64,000 nucleotides of DNA from Ornithinimicrobium cavernae (GCF_003121625.1 NZ_QDDJ01000007.1:1-64000); one strand, 5' to 3'; shown: positions 43,146-51,634, numbered from the stretch's first letter. The notes: a model not told the origin generated them from the letters alone. Numbers and translations are program-made.

Positions 43146-44366
43146 GTGAACATCGTCTTCGTGGAGCCGCACTTCCCACGCAACCAACGCGAGTTCGTGC
43201 GGGCCCTGGCCGAGGCAGGAGCCAACGTGCTCGGGGTCGGGGAGACACCGGCGGAGTACCTCGACGACGAGCTGAAGTCCTGGATGAAGCACTACGAGCA
43301 GGTCGGCTCGGTCACCGACGTGGAGGCGATGACGGAGGTCGTCCGCAGGCTGCAGGGCATGGTCTGGGTCGACCGGCTCGAGGCGACGATCGAGGCCCAC
43401 ACGATGCCGGCGGCCCAGGTGCGGGAGGCGACCGGCATCCCGGGCACCTCCGTGCACACCACCTGGTTGTGCCGTGACAAGCCGTCGATGAAGGAGGCGC
43501 TGCGCCGTGTCGGGGTGCCGACCGCCGCCTCGACCGCCGCGTCCAGCCTCGACGAGGTGCGGGACTTCGCCGAGCGCGTGGGTTACCCGCTGATCCTCAA
43601 GCCGCGTGATGGCGCGGGAGCGGCGGGCACCAGCAAGGTCGAGGACGACTCGCAGCTGGAGGCTGCGCTGGCGCGGTTCGGACCGGGCACCACGTCGATC
43701 GCCGTGGAAGAGTTCATCGAGGGCCACGAGGGCTTCTACGACACGATCTGCGTCGACGGCAGGCCCCAGGTCGACTTCGCCTGCCACTACTTCCCCGGCG
43801 TGCTCGAGGCGATGCGGACCCGCTGGATCTCGCCGGTCTACGTGACCACCAACCGGATCGAGGGCGGTGGCCTCTACGACGAGATCCGCGAGATGGGCCA
43901 GAAGGTCATCACCGCCCTCGGGATCGGCACGTCGGCCACCCACATGGAGTGGTTCCACGGGCCCAAGGGCCTGAAGTTCAGCGAGATCGGTGCCCGGCCA
44001 CCGGGCGTGGGGTGCTACGACCTCTACTCCGCGGCCAACGACATGGACACCTACCGCGCCTGGGCCGACGCGATCGTGCACGGGCAGGTGTTCGCCCGGC
44101 CCAGCCGCAGCCACTCCGCAGCGATCATCGCGCTGCGCCCCGACCGCGACGGCACGATCACCGGCTACTCCGGCCTGGAGGACGTCGAGAACCGGCTCGG
44201 CCGCTGGATCATCGACGCCCACCTGCCCCAGCCCGGCACCCCGACCCAGCCGGTCGAGGCCGGCTACATGGCCAACGCCTACATCCGGATGCGGCACCCG
44301 GACTACGACGTGCTGCGCTCCATGCTGGACAACGTGGGCCAGGTCGTCCAGGTCCATGCGGGCTGA
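43146..44366 (+). CDS. ATP-grasp ligase, uncharacterised
   Basis: 406 residues, GTG start at 43146. The N-terminal Rossmann-like pre-ATP-grasp domain starts NIVFVEPHFPRNQREFV. ATP-grasp motifs: YPLILKPRDGAGAAGTSKV (nucleotide-binding Lys and Gly loop, about residues 140-160), AVEEFIEGHEGFYDT, and the metal-binding MEWFHGPKGLKFSEIGARPPG (Glu and Asn/Glu region). The family joins a carboxylate to an amine or thiol via acyl-phosphate. No biotin-carboxylase or purine-biosynthesis-specific domain is present. It overlaps the following gene by 11 bp; together with the two next genes it forms a ligase-amidotransferase-like-hydrolase operon. Confidence 0.87.
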   Translation: MNIVFVEPHFPRNQREFVRALAEAGANVLGVGETPAEYLDDELKSWMKHYEQVGSVTDVEAMTEVVRRLQGMVWVDRLEATIEAHTMPAAQVREATGIPGTSVHTTWLCRDKPSMKEALRRVGVPTAASTAASSLDEVRDFAERVGYPLILKPRDGAGAAGTSKVEDDSQLEAALARFGPGTTSIAVEEFIEGHEGFYDTICVDGRPQVDFACHYFPGVLEAMRTRWISPVYVTTNRIEGGGLYDEIREMGQKVITALGIGTSATHMEWFHGPKGLKFSEIGARPPGVGCYDLYSAANDMDTYRAWADAIVHGQVFARPSRSHSAAIIALRPDRDGTITGYSGLEDVENRLGRWIIDAHLPQPGTPTQPVEAGYMANAYIRMRHPDYDVLRSMLDNVGQVVQVHAG

Positions 44367-45315
44367 GGACCGGCCCGGGACCCCTCACGCGTCGATCACC
44401 CTGCTGGGTCCCCAGCGCACGCCGCGCGTCGACGCGGTGCTCAGGTCCCTGCGGCTGCACGGTGCGCGGACGGCCATCATCAACGCCGGCTGGCAGGAGC
44501 GGGAGCCCGAGGACGAGCTGCTCGTCAGCCTCACCGGCGGCAACGCCCTCAACCTGCGCCTGTGGCACCGGATGCAGGAGGTCTGGGACGCCGACCCCGA
44601 GTTCGACGCGGCCGACCGGCAGCGACGGATGGTCCTCGAGGAGATGCAGGACCTCTATGTCATCGCGCTGGACCACGTCATCTCGGCACTGCGCACCATG
44701 CGCGACCGCGTGCCCCGCTCGCCGGAGGTCCAGCAGCTCGCGCTCGCGGACGCCGAGCAGATCATGCGCCAGATCGACCAACGACACCTGGAGCGGGTCA
44801 ACGAGGTGCACGCCGACTTCTGGGGCCGGTGGCCCCCGCACGAGCGCCGCCCCGTCGAGGTGCTGCGCCAGCAGATCAGCTCCGAGCTGGCCGACGTCGA
44901 GGTCGTCCTCGTCCCCGGTGGCCACGTCGGGGTGCTGGTGGGCGCCCTGCACCTGTTCAACATCGCGCCGCAGCTGCGGGTGCCGATCGTCGCCTGGGGT
45001 GCCGGTGCCATGGCCCTCACCGACCGCGTCGTGCTCTTCCACGACCGGGCCGCGCACGGGCCCTCGGTCAGCGAGGTCTTCACCTCCGGGCTCGGTCTGG
45101 TGCGCGACACGGTCGCGCTGCCCGCGGCGCGCGAGCGCCTGGAGGTGAGCAACCTGTTCCGGATGGGGGTCCTGGCCCGACGCTTCTCGCCCGCGCGGTG
45201 CCTGTTGCTCGACGAGCGGGCGAGAGTCGACATACCGCCCGGTTCGGGGCTGCCCGACGACGCACCGGTGCTCGCCGACGACGGCACGCCGACGCTGCTG
45301 GAGCGGGTCCGGTGA
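44356..45315 (+). CDS. Class I glutamine-amidotransferase/peptidase-S51-like protein
   Basis: 319 residues; ATG lies within the ATP-grasp gene's end. The N-terminal part (SITLLGPQRTPRVDAVLRSL, AIINAGWQERE) and the VVLVPGGHVGVLVGALHLF segment resemble the Rossmann-like class I GATase/S51 fold. The position corresponding to the S51 nucleophile elbow (GTSAGAM) reads AWGAGAM, so Ser/Cys is replaced by Gly. It may be a non-catalytic binding subunit or use another residue. A long helical insert (residues about 75-165) is rich in charged residues. Overlaps the esterase start by 4 bp (GTGA). Confidence 0.65.
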   Translation: MRAEDRPGTPHASITLLGPQRTPRVDAVLRSLRLHGARTAIINAGWQEREPEDELLVSLTGGNALNLRLWHRMQEVWDADPEFDAADRQRRMVLEEMQDLYVIALDHVISALRTMRDRVPRSPEVQQLALADAEQIMRQIDQRHLERVNEVHADFWGRWPPHERRPVEVLRQQISSELADVEVVLVPGGHVGVLVGALHLFNIAPQLRVPIVAWGAGAMALTDRVVLFHDRAAHGPSVSEVFTSGLGLVRDTVALPAARERLEVSNLFRMGVLARRFSPARCLLLDERARVDIPPGSGLPDDAPVLADDGTPTLLERVR

Positions 45316-46496
45316 GCGTGTCACTCCCGGCGCAGCCGATGCGCGGGACGACCCGCCGCCGGCTGGCGATCAACCAGTTCCGGGAGCAGGAGCACCGGGA
45401 CGAGGCGGCCGTCGACGCCTTCCTGCGGGGCCGCCAGGTGCCGATCATCGAGGGTGCCAAGTGCACCTTCCTCTTCCGCGGGCACGCCGACGAGGTGCAC
45501 CTGCTGCACCGCATCGTCAACCAGCCGCAGCGGGTGCCGCTGCGCCGCGTCGAGGGCACCAGCCTCTGGTACGTCATCATCGAGCTGCCGTTCGGCTCGC
45601 GGGTGGAGTACCAGCTCGAGCTGACCCGTGACGGCCACACCGTGCAGGGGAACGACCCGCTCAACCCCCTCGTCGCCCACAGCCCGGTGGGGTCGTCCTC
45701 GGTGTGCCAGGCCGTCGGCTACCAGACCCCGGAGTGGACCCAGCACGACCCGGAGGCCCGCCCGGGCGAGCTGCACGACCTGCACCTGCCATCCAAGGCG
45801 CTCAGGCGGGAGACCACCCACCGGCTCTACCTGCCGGCACGGTTCCGCCGGAGCAGCACCTACCCCCTGCTCGTCGTGCACGACGGCGACGACTACCTCA
45901 ACTACGCCTCGATGAAGACCGTCCTGGACAACCTGATCCACCACCTGGACATGGCCGAGACGATCGTGGTCTTCGCCAACCCCGGTGACCGGACCCGCGA
46001 GTACGCCAACTACGCGCCGCACGCCCGGCACCTGGTCGCCGAGCTCGTCCCGCACCTGGAGGAGCACTACCCGGTGATGCGACGGCCGGACGGGCGGGCC
46101 CTGATGGGTGCCAGCTTCGGTGCCGTCGCCTCGATGAGCGTGGCGTTCCGCAACCCCGAGCTGTTCGGCTCGCTGCTGCTGCAGTCCGGCTCGTTCGTCT
46201 TCACCGACATCGGCAACGACCACGGGGGCGGGCCCGCCTTCGACCCCGTCGTGAAGTTCATGAACCGCTACCGCGCCCGGCCACGCAAGATCGCTGACCG
46301 GCTCTTCGTGTCGTGCGGAGTCTACGAGCCGCTGATCGTGCCGAACCGCTCGATGGTGCCGGTGTGGGAGAGCACAGGGAGTACCGTGCGGTACGTCGAG
46401 GCACGGGACGGGCACAGCTGGGAGAACTGGCGCGACCGGCTCCGCGACGGTCTGTCCTGGATCTACCCAGGCCCCCAAAAGTTCGTTTACGAATAA
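45312..46496 (+). CDS. Enterochelin-esterase-like alpha/beta hydrolase
   Basis: 394 residues, GTG start. The N-terminal 130 residues form an Ig/CBM48-like domain as in Fes-type esterases (CTFLFRGHADEVHLLHR, GNDPLNPL). The hydrolase part shows PLLVVHDGDDYLNYASMKTVLDNL, VFANPGDRTREYANY, the nucleophile elbow LMGASFGAVASM, and the terminal DGHSWENWRDRL with the catalytic His. No signal peptide. Relatives hydrolyse siderophore esters, but no siderophore genes are near; in this operon it more likely cleaves an ester or amide made by the ATP-grasp enzyme. Confidence 0.88.
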   Translation: MSVSLPAQPMRGTTRRRLAINQFREQEHRDEAAVDAFLRGRQVPIIEGAKCTFLFRGHADEVHLLHRIVNQPQRVPLRRVEGTSLWYVIIELPFGSRVEYQLELTRDGHTVQGNDPLNPLVAHSPVGSSSVCQAVGYQTPEWTQHDPEARPGELHDLHLPSKALRRETTHRLYLPARFRRSSTYPLLVVHDGDDYLNYASMKTVLDNLIHHLDMAETIVVFANPGDRTREYANYAPHARHLVAELVPHLEEHYPVMRRPDGRALMGASFGAVASMSVAFRNPELFGSLLLQSGSFVFTDIGNDHGGGPAFDPVVKFMNRYRARPRKIADRLFVSCGVYEPLIVPNRSMVPVWESTGSTVRYVEARDGHSWENWRDRLRDGLSWIYPGPQKFVYE

Positions 46497-46514
46497 GGCA
46501 CAGAAAGAGGCAAC

Positions 46515-47081
46515 GTGGACGACCACACCCAGCCCACGGCATACCTGCTCGTGGACGGAGAGAACATCGACGCGACCCTGGGCACCTCGATCCTGGGACG
46601 TCGTCCCGAGTCCTACGAGCGGCCCCGCTGGGACCGGCTGCTCCAGTTCACCCGCGAGAAGTGGGGAGGCTCACCGCGGGGGCTCTTCTTCCTCAACGCC
46701 TCGAGCGGCATGCCGATGTCGTTCATCCAGGCCCTCAAGGCCATCGGCTACGTGCCGGTGCCCCTGTCCGGCCCCTCGGACGAGAAGATCGTCGACATCG
46801 CGATCCAGCGGACCCTGCAGGCCATGGCCGACCGCGACGGTGACGTCATGCTGGTCAGCCACGACGGGGACTTCCTGGAGGACATCGAGCCGCTGCTGGG
46901 CACCGAGCGGCGCGTCGGCGTCGTCGCGTTCGCGGAGTTCCGCAACGGCGGGTTCACCCAACTGCTCGAGCAGGGCCTGGAGGCCTACGACCTGGAGTAT
47001 GACGTGCGCGCCTTCACCGCGCCGCTGCCCCGGCTGCGGGTCATCCCGATCGAGGAGTTCGACCCGACCGCGTTCCTCTAG
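46515..47081 (+). CDS. NYN-domain (PIN-like, LabA/DUF88) protein
   Basis: 188 residues, GTG start following AAAGAGG, 18 bp after the esterase stop. The NYN fold with its acidic metal-binding residues is visible: YLLVDGENIDATL, DEKIVDIAIQRTL, and MLVSHDGDFLEDIEPLL, then RRVGVVAFAEF. These are predicted metal-dependent RNases. No extra RNA-binding domain is present. Spacing suggests co-transcription with the three preceding genes, though functional linkage is not established. Confidence 0.87.
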   Translation: MDDHTQPTAYLLVDGENIDATLGTSILGRRPESYERPRWDRLLQFTREKWGGSPRGLFFLNASSGMPMSFIQALKAIGYVPVPLSGPSDEKIVDIAIQRTLQAMADRDGDVMLVSHDGDFLEDIEPLLGTERRVGVVAFAEFRNGGFTQLLEQGLEAYDLEYDVRAFTAPLPRLRVIPIEEFDPTAFL

Positions 47082-47090
47082 GCCGCCGGT

Positions 47091-47720
47091 ATGCCGGACA
47101 GTCGCCCCGGTCCTTCCCCTCGCGTTGTCTACCGGCCGGGTGAGGAGGGGGTCAACGCCTACCGGTTCCTGACCTCGATCGTGCTGCCGCGACCCATCGC
47201 GTGGGTCTCGAGCGTGGGCACGGACGGGGTCGGCAACCTCGCGCCGCACTCGTTCTTCTCGGTCGCCTCGGCGGTCCCGCCGGTGGTCACCTTCACGTCG
47301 GTGGGGCGCAAGGACACCCTCGCCAACGTGGTGGCCACCGGCGAGTTCGTCGTCAACGTGGTCAGTGCCGCCCAGCTCGAGGAGTGCAACGCGACCAGTG
47401 CCGAGGTGGGCCCGTCCGTCGACGAGGCCGCCCTGCTGGGCATCGCGATGGAACCGAGTGCCGTGGTCCGGCCCGGCCGGGTCGCCGGGTCCCCCGCCTC
47501 GATCGAGTGCACGCTGCACTCCACGGTCGACGTCGGCGACAGCGTCCTGGTGCTGGGTCTGGTGCAGGCCATCACGGTGCACGAGCGCGTGCTGCGCGCG
47601 GGCCGGGTGGAGGCTCGGGAGCTGGATCCGCTCAGCCGGCTGGGCGGCCACCAGTGGGGCCGCCTCGGCGAGATCCACGACATCCGCCGGCCGCGACCCG
47701 AGGACGTCCTGCCCGGGTAG
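47091..47720 (+). CDS. Flavin reductase-like FMN-binding protein
   Basis: 209 residues, split beta-barrel of the flavin-reductase-like superfamily. Characteristic sequence: RFLTSIVLPRPIAWVSSVGTDG, NLAPHSFFSVASAVPPVVTFTS and DTLANVVATGEFVVNVVS, followed by ECNATSAEV. It would bind FMN and reduce it or another substrate with NAD(P)H. It starts 9 bp after the NYN gene and is separated from the dioxygenase gene by 115 bp that contain a good promoter, so it belongs to the upstream unit. Confidence 0.88.
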   Translation: MPDSRPGPSPRVVYRPGEEGVNAYRFLTSIVLPRPIAWVSSVGTDGVGNLAPHSFFSVASAVPPVVTFTSVGRKDTLANVVATGEFVVNVVSAAQLEECNATSAEVGPSVDEAALLGIAMEPSAVVRPGRVAGSPASIECTLHSTVDVGDSVLVLGLVQAITVHERVLRAGRVEARELDPLSRLGGHQWGRLGEIHDIRRPRPEDVLPG

Positions 47721-47767
47721 GGCACGAGGACCGCTGGAGCCAGCACGCGACCGGTAGGCGTCGGGGG

Positions 47768-47801
47768 TCGACATGTGAACACCGACGTTCTATAGTCGAA
47801 C
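47768..47801 (+). promoter_or_regulatory. Promoter with IclR-type inverted repeat for the dioxygenase operon
   Basis: TCGACA (47768-47773), a 17-bp spacer, and TATAGT (47791-47796) form a good sigma-70-type promoter, each hexamer one base off consensus. GTTC (47787-47790) and GAAC (47798-47801) make an inverted repeat straddling the -10, a likely repressor or IclR site. It lies 35-68 bp upstream of the dioxygenase ATG. Confidence 0.65.
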
Positions 47802-47835
47802 GCAACGCTATCGGGGCGACAGAGAGGTTGCGCGC

Positions 47836-49062
47836 ATGTACTACCGGTCGATGGGTGAGTTCCCGGCCTCGCGGCACGTCACGTTCCAGACGAGTGAGGG
47901 TCGGGAGACCTTCGAGGAGTTCATCGGCGAGGAGGGCTTCTCCGGGACCGCCTCGCACCTGTACCACGTGGGCATCCCGGCCAACCTGGTCGATTCGCGG
48001 ACGTGGGACCTGGGCGACGTGTCCCTGCAGCCGAACGCCTCGCTGCGTCCGCGGCACTTCCGGCTGCCCGAGCTGTTCCCGTCGGGCACCGAGCAGGGCA
48101 AGGACGTGGTCCGCCACCGCCGCCTGGTGCTGGGCAACGCCGACGTGCGGATCAGCTATGTCGTCGCGGACACCACGTCGCCGCTCTACAGCAACGGCAT
48201 CGGCGACGAGGTCATCTACATCGAGAGCGGCGTCGCCGACATCGAGAGCGTGTTCGGCACGGTCCGCGTGGGTCAGGGCGACAACGTGGTCATCCCGCGA
48301 GTGACGATCCACCGCTGGGTGCCGGTCGACGTGGACACGAACGGACCCCTGAAGGCCTACTGCGTGGAGGGCACGGGACACATCGAGATCCCGGCCAAGT
48401 ACCTGACCCGGTTCGGCCAGTTCGTGGAGGGCGCACCCCTGACGGAGCGCAACATGCGCGGGCCGGTCGGTCCGCTGCTCGCCCCGACCGACGTGGCCGA
48501 CCAGGACACCGAGGTCTACGTCAAGCACGGCAGCGGTGCCGACGTGCACGGCTCGGTGGTCGTCTACGACCACCACCCGTTCGACGTCGTCGGTTGGGAC
48601 GGCTACCTCTACCCCTACGCCTTCAACTACCGCGACTTCTCGCCGGTGACCGGCAAGATCCTGCAGCCGCCGCCGACCTACCAGATCCTCCAGGGCCACA
48701 ACTTCGTCGTGTGCAACTTCGTGCCGCGGATGCTGGAGTACGGGCAGGGGGCGATCACGGTGCCGTACTACCACTCCAACGTCGACGCGGACGAGGTGAT
48801 GTTCTACTACGCCGGGGAGACCGCCGCCCGCAAGGGCACCGGGATCGGCAACGCCTCGGTGTCGCTGCACCCGGCGGCCTACACCCACGGCCCGACCCGC
48901 CAGGCCTACCTCAACTCCGTCGGCGCCGACGAGAGCAAGGAGATGGCGTTCATGGTCGACACGATGAACACCCTCCAGATCGGCGAGGGCGCCCTGGCCT
49001 GCGACGACGACAAGTACCCCTGGACCTGGGCCGGGCGCCGGACTCCTCACCCCGAGGGCTGA
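47836..49062 (+). CDS. hmgA: Homogentisate 1,2-dioxygenase-family ring-cleaving enzyme
   Basis: 408 residues; preceded by GAGAGG. The cupin-type HGO fold is clear: ISYVVADTTSPLYSNGIGDE, ILQPPPTYQILQGHNFVVCNFVPR, and PYYHSNVDADEVMFY plus SLHPAAYTHGP, giving Fe(II) ligands H313, E320 and H351. Classical HGO opens homogentisate to maleylacetoacetate in tyrosine/phenylacetate breakdown. However, no maleylacetoacetate isomerase or fumarylacetoacetase is nearby; the neighbours are CoA-ester enzymes, so a different hydroquinone-type substrate is possible. The IclR gene follows after 1 bp. Confidence 0.85.
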   Translation: MYYRSMGEFPASRHVTFQTSEGRETFEEFIGEEGFSGTASHLYHVGIPANLVDSRTWDLGDVSLQPNASLRPRHFRLPELFPSGTEQGKDVVRHRRLVLGNADVRISYVVADTTSPLYSNGIGDEVIYIESGVADIESVFGTVRVGQGDNVVIPRVTIHRWVPVDVDTNGPLKAYCVEGTGHIEIPAKYLTRFGQFVEGAPLTERNMRGPVGPLLAPTDVADQDTEVYVKHGSGADVHGSVVVYDHHPFDVVGWDGYLYPYAFNYRDFSPVTGKILQPPPTYQILQGHNFVVCNFVPRMLEYGQGAITVPYYHSNVDADEVMFYYAGETAARKGTGIGNASVSLHPAAYTHGPTRQAYLNSVGADESKEMAFMVDTMNTLQIGEGALACDDDKYPWTWAGRRTPHPEG

Positions 49063-49063
49063 C

Positions 49064-49723
49064 ATGGCGGCAGCCGACAGCTCCCAGACCCTCAGTCGCG
49101 GTCTGGACGTGCTCAAGTACCTCGCCGCCTCGAGCGAACCGCGCACCCCCACCCAGGTCGCCACCGACCTGGGACTGAACCGCACGGTCGTCTACCGCCT
49201 GGTGGGCACCCTGGTCGAGCACGGTCTGGTGCGCCGAACGGGCGAGGGTGCACTCTCGGTCGGACTCGGTGTGCTCAGCCTCACCGAGAACTTCTATCCG
49301 TCGCTGCGCGAGGCCAGTCAGCCGGTTCTCGAGCGGCTCGCGGAGGACCTCCGTGCCACCGCGCACCTGGCGGTGGCGGACGGGGCGGACTCGGTCGCGG
49401 TCTGCGTCGTCGAGCCCCGCTCGACCGACTTCCACCTCGCCTACCGCCCGGGCACCCGCCACCCGCTCGACAGGGGAGCCCTGGGTGAGGCGCTCCAGGC
49501 AGCGATGGCCGGCGAGCGCGGCGTCTTCATCAGCCACGGACAGCTGACCCCGGGGGCGACCGGTGTCGTGGCCGCGGTCCCGGGGCTGCCCGGCCTGCCC
49601 GCCGCGATCGGGGTCGTCACCCTCAGTGACCACGACTGGTCACCCTTCCCCGACCGCGTCGCCGACGCGGTCGACCAGCTCACCGCGGCGCTCGCGCCGC
49701 ACGCTCCGGAGGCCACCGCATGA
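49064..49723 (+). CDS. IclR-family transcriptional regulator
   Basis: 219 residues. Winged helix at the N-terminus (LSRGLDVLKYLAASSEPRTPTQVA, then LGLNRTVVYRLVGTLVEHGLVRR), followed by a shortened effector domain (SVGLGVLSLTENFYPSLRE, VAVCVVEPRSTDFHLAYRPGTRHPLDRGALGEALQAA, seen in its GALGEALQAA helix). It is about 30-40 residues shorter than classical IclR proteins. It is the second gene of the dioxygenase transcript and may act on the GTTC-N7-GAAC repeat over that promoter. Confidence 0.9.
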   Translation: MAAADSSQTLSRGLDVLKYLAASSEPRTPTQVATDLGLNRTVVYRLVGTLVEHGLVRRTGEGALSVGLGVLSLTENFYPSLREASQPVLERLAEDLRATAHLAVADGADSVAVCVVEPRSTDFHLAYRPGTRHPLDRGALGEALQAAMAGERGVFISHGQLTPGATGVVAAVPGLPGLPAAIGVVTLSDHDWSPFPDRVADAVDQLTAALAPHAPEATA

Positions 49724-50118
49724 CCGTCATCGACACCGCAGCAGTCACCGCCCTCTACGCCCGCCAGAGCCACGCGATCGATGAGGGTGACGCAGGCGGC
49801 TGGGCGGCGACGTTCACCACCGACGGCAGCTTCAGCTCCCCGACGTTCGGTGATCCCGTCGTCGGCACGGCAGCGTTGACCCGGTTCGCCGAAGGCGTCT
49901 ACACCGACCTGCAGAAGGAGGGGATCCGGCAGCGGCACTGGCTGAACAGCATCCACGTGGATGCCGCCACGCAGACCGCCCGGGCCTACCTGATGATCGT
50001 GCGCATCGACGCCGACGGGGCCCCGTCCCTGATGCGGCACGTCGTGATCAGCGACGAGCTCGCGGACGCGTCCGGTGAGCTGCTGGTCCGCGCACGACAG
50101 GTCCGACGGGACCCCTGA
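49720..50118 (+). CDS. NTF2/SnoaL-like small protein
   Basis: 132 residues. The NTF2-like cone fold is suggested by ALYARQSHAIDEGDAGGWAATFTTDGSF at the start, VGTAALTRFAEGVY, RQRHWLNSIHVDAATQTARAYLMIV, and the terminal ISDELADASGELLVRARQV. Members with this pattern include ring-hydroxylating dioxygenase beta-like subunits, SnoaL cyclases and dehydratases. Its ATG overlaps the iclR stop (ATGA). Likely an auxiliary isomerase, dehydratase or ligand-binding protein of the catabolic pathway. Confidence 0.8.
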   Translation: MTVIDTAAVTALYARQSHAIDEGDAGGWAATFTTDGSFSSPTFGDPVVGTAALTRFAEGVYTDLQKEGIRQRHWLNSIHVDAATQTARAYLMIVRIDADGAPSLMRHVVISDELADASGELLVRARQVRRDP

Positions 50119-50125
50119 CCACGGT

Positions 50126-51553
50126 TCAGGCCGACCGCCCGGCGTGCTCGAGACCGTCCAGGCCGGCGATGCGCCCCAGGGTGAGCGAGTTCGCGATGGC
50201 GTTGCCGCCGCCGACGTAGCGGTTGCCCAGCACCCCTCCTCCGGCTTCCCCCGCGGCATACAGGCCGGCGACCACGTCACCACGGACGTCGAGCACACGC
50301 GCGCGTGAGTCGATCCGCAGACCGGTGTGGGTGCAGACCAGCTCGCCGGGCACCAGCAGCGCCGCGTAGAACGGTGGTGTCCCCAGCTCGGTCAGCGGTG
50401 TGGCGACGCCCTTCGCCGCGAGTGTGAGATGGCGCTGGAACTCGGGGTCCAGGCCGTGTGGCAGGGTCTGGTTCCACCGCTCGACCGTGCGCACAAAGGT
50501 GCTCCCGGGCACGCCGATCGCCGCGGCGAGCGCAGCGAGGTCGTCCGCGCGGTGCGTCCGGCCGGCCTCCGCCTCCTCGTGCACACGCTCGGGCGTCCAG
50601 TCCAGGAAGCCCTCCGGCAACGACAGGCGGGCGGCCTCGTCGAAGACCATCCAGCACGGCCCCTCCTGGTCGGCGAGGATGCCCGCGGACACGGCATAGG
50701 AGACGTCCTCGTCCATGAACCGCTGGCCGGTCGAGTTGACGTTGATCCGGGAGAGGGGCGGGAAGCCGGAGTCCCAGTGGTGGTGACGCTGCAGGTAGGC
50801 CGTGACGAGGAGCAGGCCCCACCCCTGACCCGTGAGGCCGGCACCGACCTGCTCGGCCAGGCGCAGGTGGTCGCCGCGGCTGCCGGCGCCGGCCACCACG
50901 AACAGGTGCTCACCCGCCGCACGGGCGGCCGGGAAGTAGCGGTCCACCAGGTCCCGGTCGTGCGCGAAGCCACCGGAGGCGACCACCACGGCCCCGGCCC
51001 TGGCCTCCTCCCCGCCGACCCGCACGCCGCACACGCGGCCGCCCTCGACGACCAGACCGTCCACCCGGGCACCGAGCGCCAGCTCGGCGCCGTGCGTGCG
51101 CATCGTGCGCTCCAGCAGCTCGACGACGGCAAACCCTTCACCTGCTGGCGTGTGCCCCCTCCAGACGTCCTCGACCCCGGCATGACCCAACCCCGGCATG
51201 TGCGCGTTCGTGGAGCGCTGGGCAGGGACCTCCAGGCCCAGGTCCATCATCCAGTGCAGCGTCGGGGCGGTCGCCTCGCAGAAGGTCCGGATCAGGCCCG
51301 GTTGGAGCCGCCACTGGTTGAGGTCCATGTAGTGCTGGAAGAAGCGGTCAGGGGAGTCCTCCACGCCGAGGGCCTCCTGGACCCTCGTGCCCGCCGCGGT
51401 GAACATCCCCGCGGCCAGTGACATCGAGCCGCCCACGGCGTCCTCGGCCTCGAGGACCAGCACACGGCCACCGCGCTCGGCGGCGGACGCCGCAGCGCTG
51501 AGACCGGCGCCGCCCGCGCCGACCACGATGAGGTCCCACTCGTCTCCGGACAC
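50126..51553 (-). CDS. FAD-dependent fumarate-reductase/ketosteroid-dehydrogenase-like flavoprotein
   Basis: 475 residues. FAD_binding_2 features: IVVGAGGAGLSAAASAAERGGRVLVLE with the dinucleotide motif, GGSMSLAAGM, VVASGGFAHD, RINVNSTGQRFMDEDVSYA, and the C-terminal GLYAAGEAGGGVLGNRYVGGGNAIANSL. It probably saturates or desaturates a C-C bond next to a carbonyl. It is encoded against the flanking operons and is divergent from the Liv transporter; a TTGCCA-17-TAGGTT promoter and an imperfect GntR box lie just upstream, so it is likely co-regulated with uptake. Confidence 0.87.
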   Translation of the reverse strand: MSGDEWDLIVVGAGGAGLSAAASAAERGGRVLVLEAEDAVGGSMSLAAGMFTAAGTRVQEALGVEDSPDRFFQHYMDLNQWRLQPGLIRTFCEATAPTLHWMMDLGLEVPAQRSTNAHMPGLGHAGVEDVWRGHTPAGEGFAVVELLERTMRTHGAELALGARVDGLVVEGGRVCGVRVGGEEARAGAVVVASGGFAHDRDLVDRYFPAARAAGEHLFVVAGAGSRGDHLRLAEQVGAGLTGQGWGLLLVTAYLQRHHHWDSGFPPLSRINVNSTGQRFMDEDVSYAVSAGILADQEGPCWMVFDEAARLSLPEGFLDWTPERVHEEAEAGRTHRADDLAALAAAIGVPGSTFVRTVERWNQTLPHGLDPEFQRHLTLAAKGVATPLTELGTPPFYAALLVPGELVCTHTGLRIDSRARVLDVRGDVVAGLYAAGEAGGGVLGNRYVGGGNAIANSLTLGRIAGLDGLEHAGRSA

Positions 51554-51582
51554 TGCTCACTCCTCGTCACGCCGCCAGTGAA

Positions 51583-51618
51583 TGTATGCAACCTACTGCT
51601 CGGGTCACAGTCTGGCAA
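51583..51618 (-). promoter_or_regulatory. Promoter and imperfect GntR box for the flavoprotein
   Basis: On the minus strand, TTGCCA (51618-51613), a 17-bp spacer and TAGGTT (51595-51590) form a plausible promoter 36 bp from the ATG. TGTATGCAAC (plus strand 51583-51592) overlaps the -10 and differs by one base from the perfect GntR box TGTATACAAC at 51659-51668. Confidence 0.55.
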
Positions 51619-51634
51619 CGATGTGTCCTGGGGC

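Noticed and set aside
45312-46496. Siderophore utilisation cluster based on enterochelin-esterase similarity
   Set aside because: No iron transporters, NRPS/NIS synthetases or Fur-like sites are near; its partners are an ATP-grasp enzyme and a GATase-like protein.
47836-49062. Ordinary tyrosine/homogentisate degradation operon
   Set aside because: fumarylacetoacetase, maleylacetoacetate isomerase and 4-hydroxyphenylpyruvate dioxygenase are absent from the window; the neighbours are CoA-ester enzymes.
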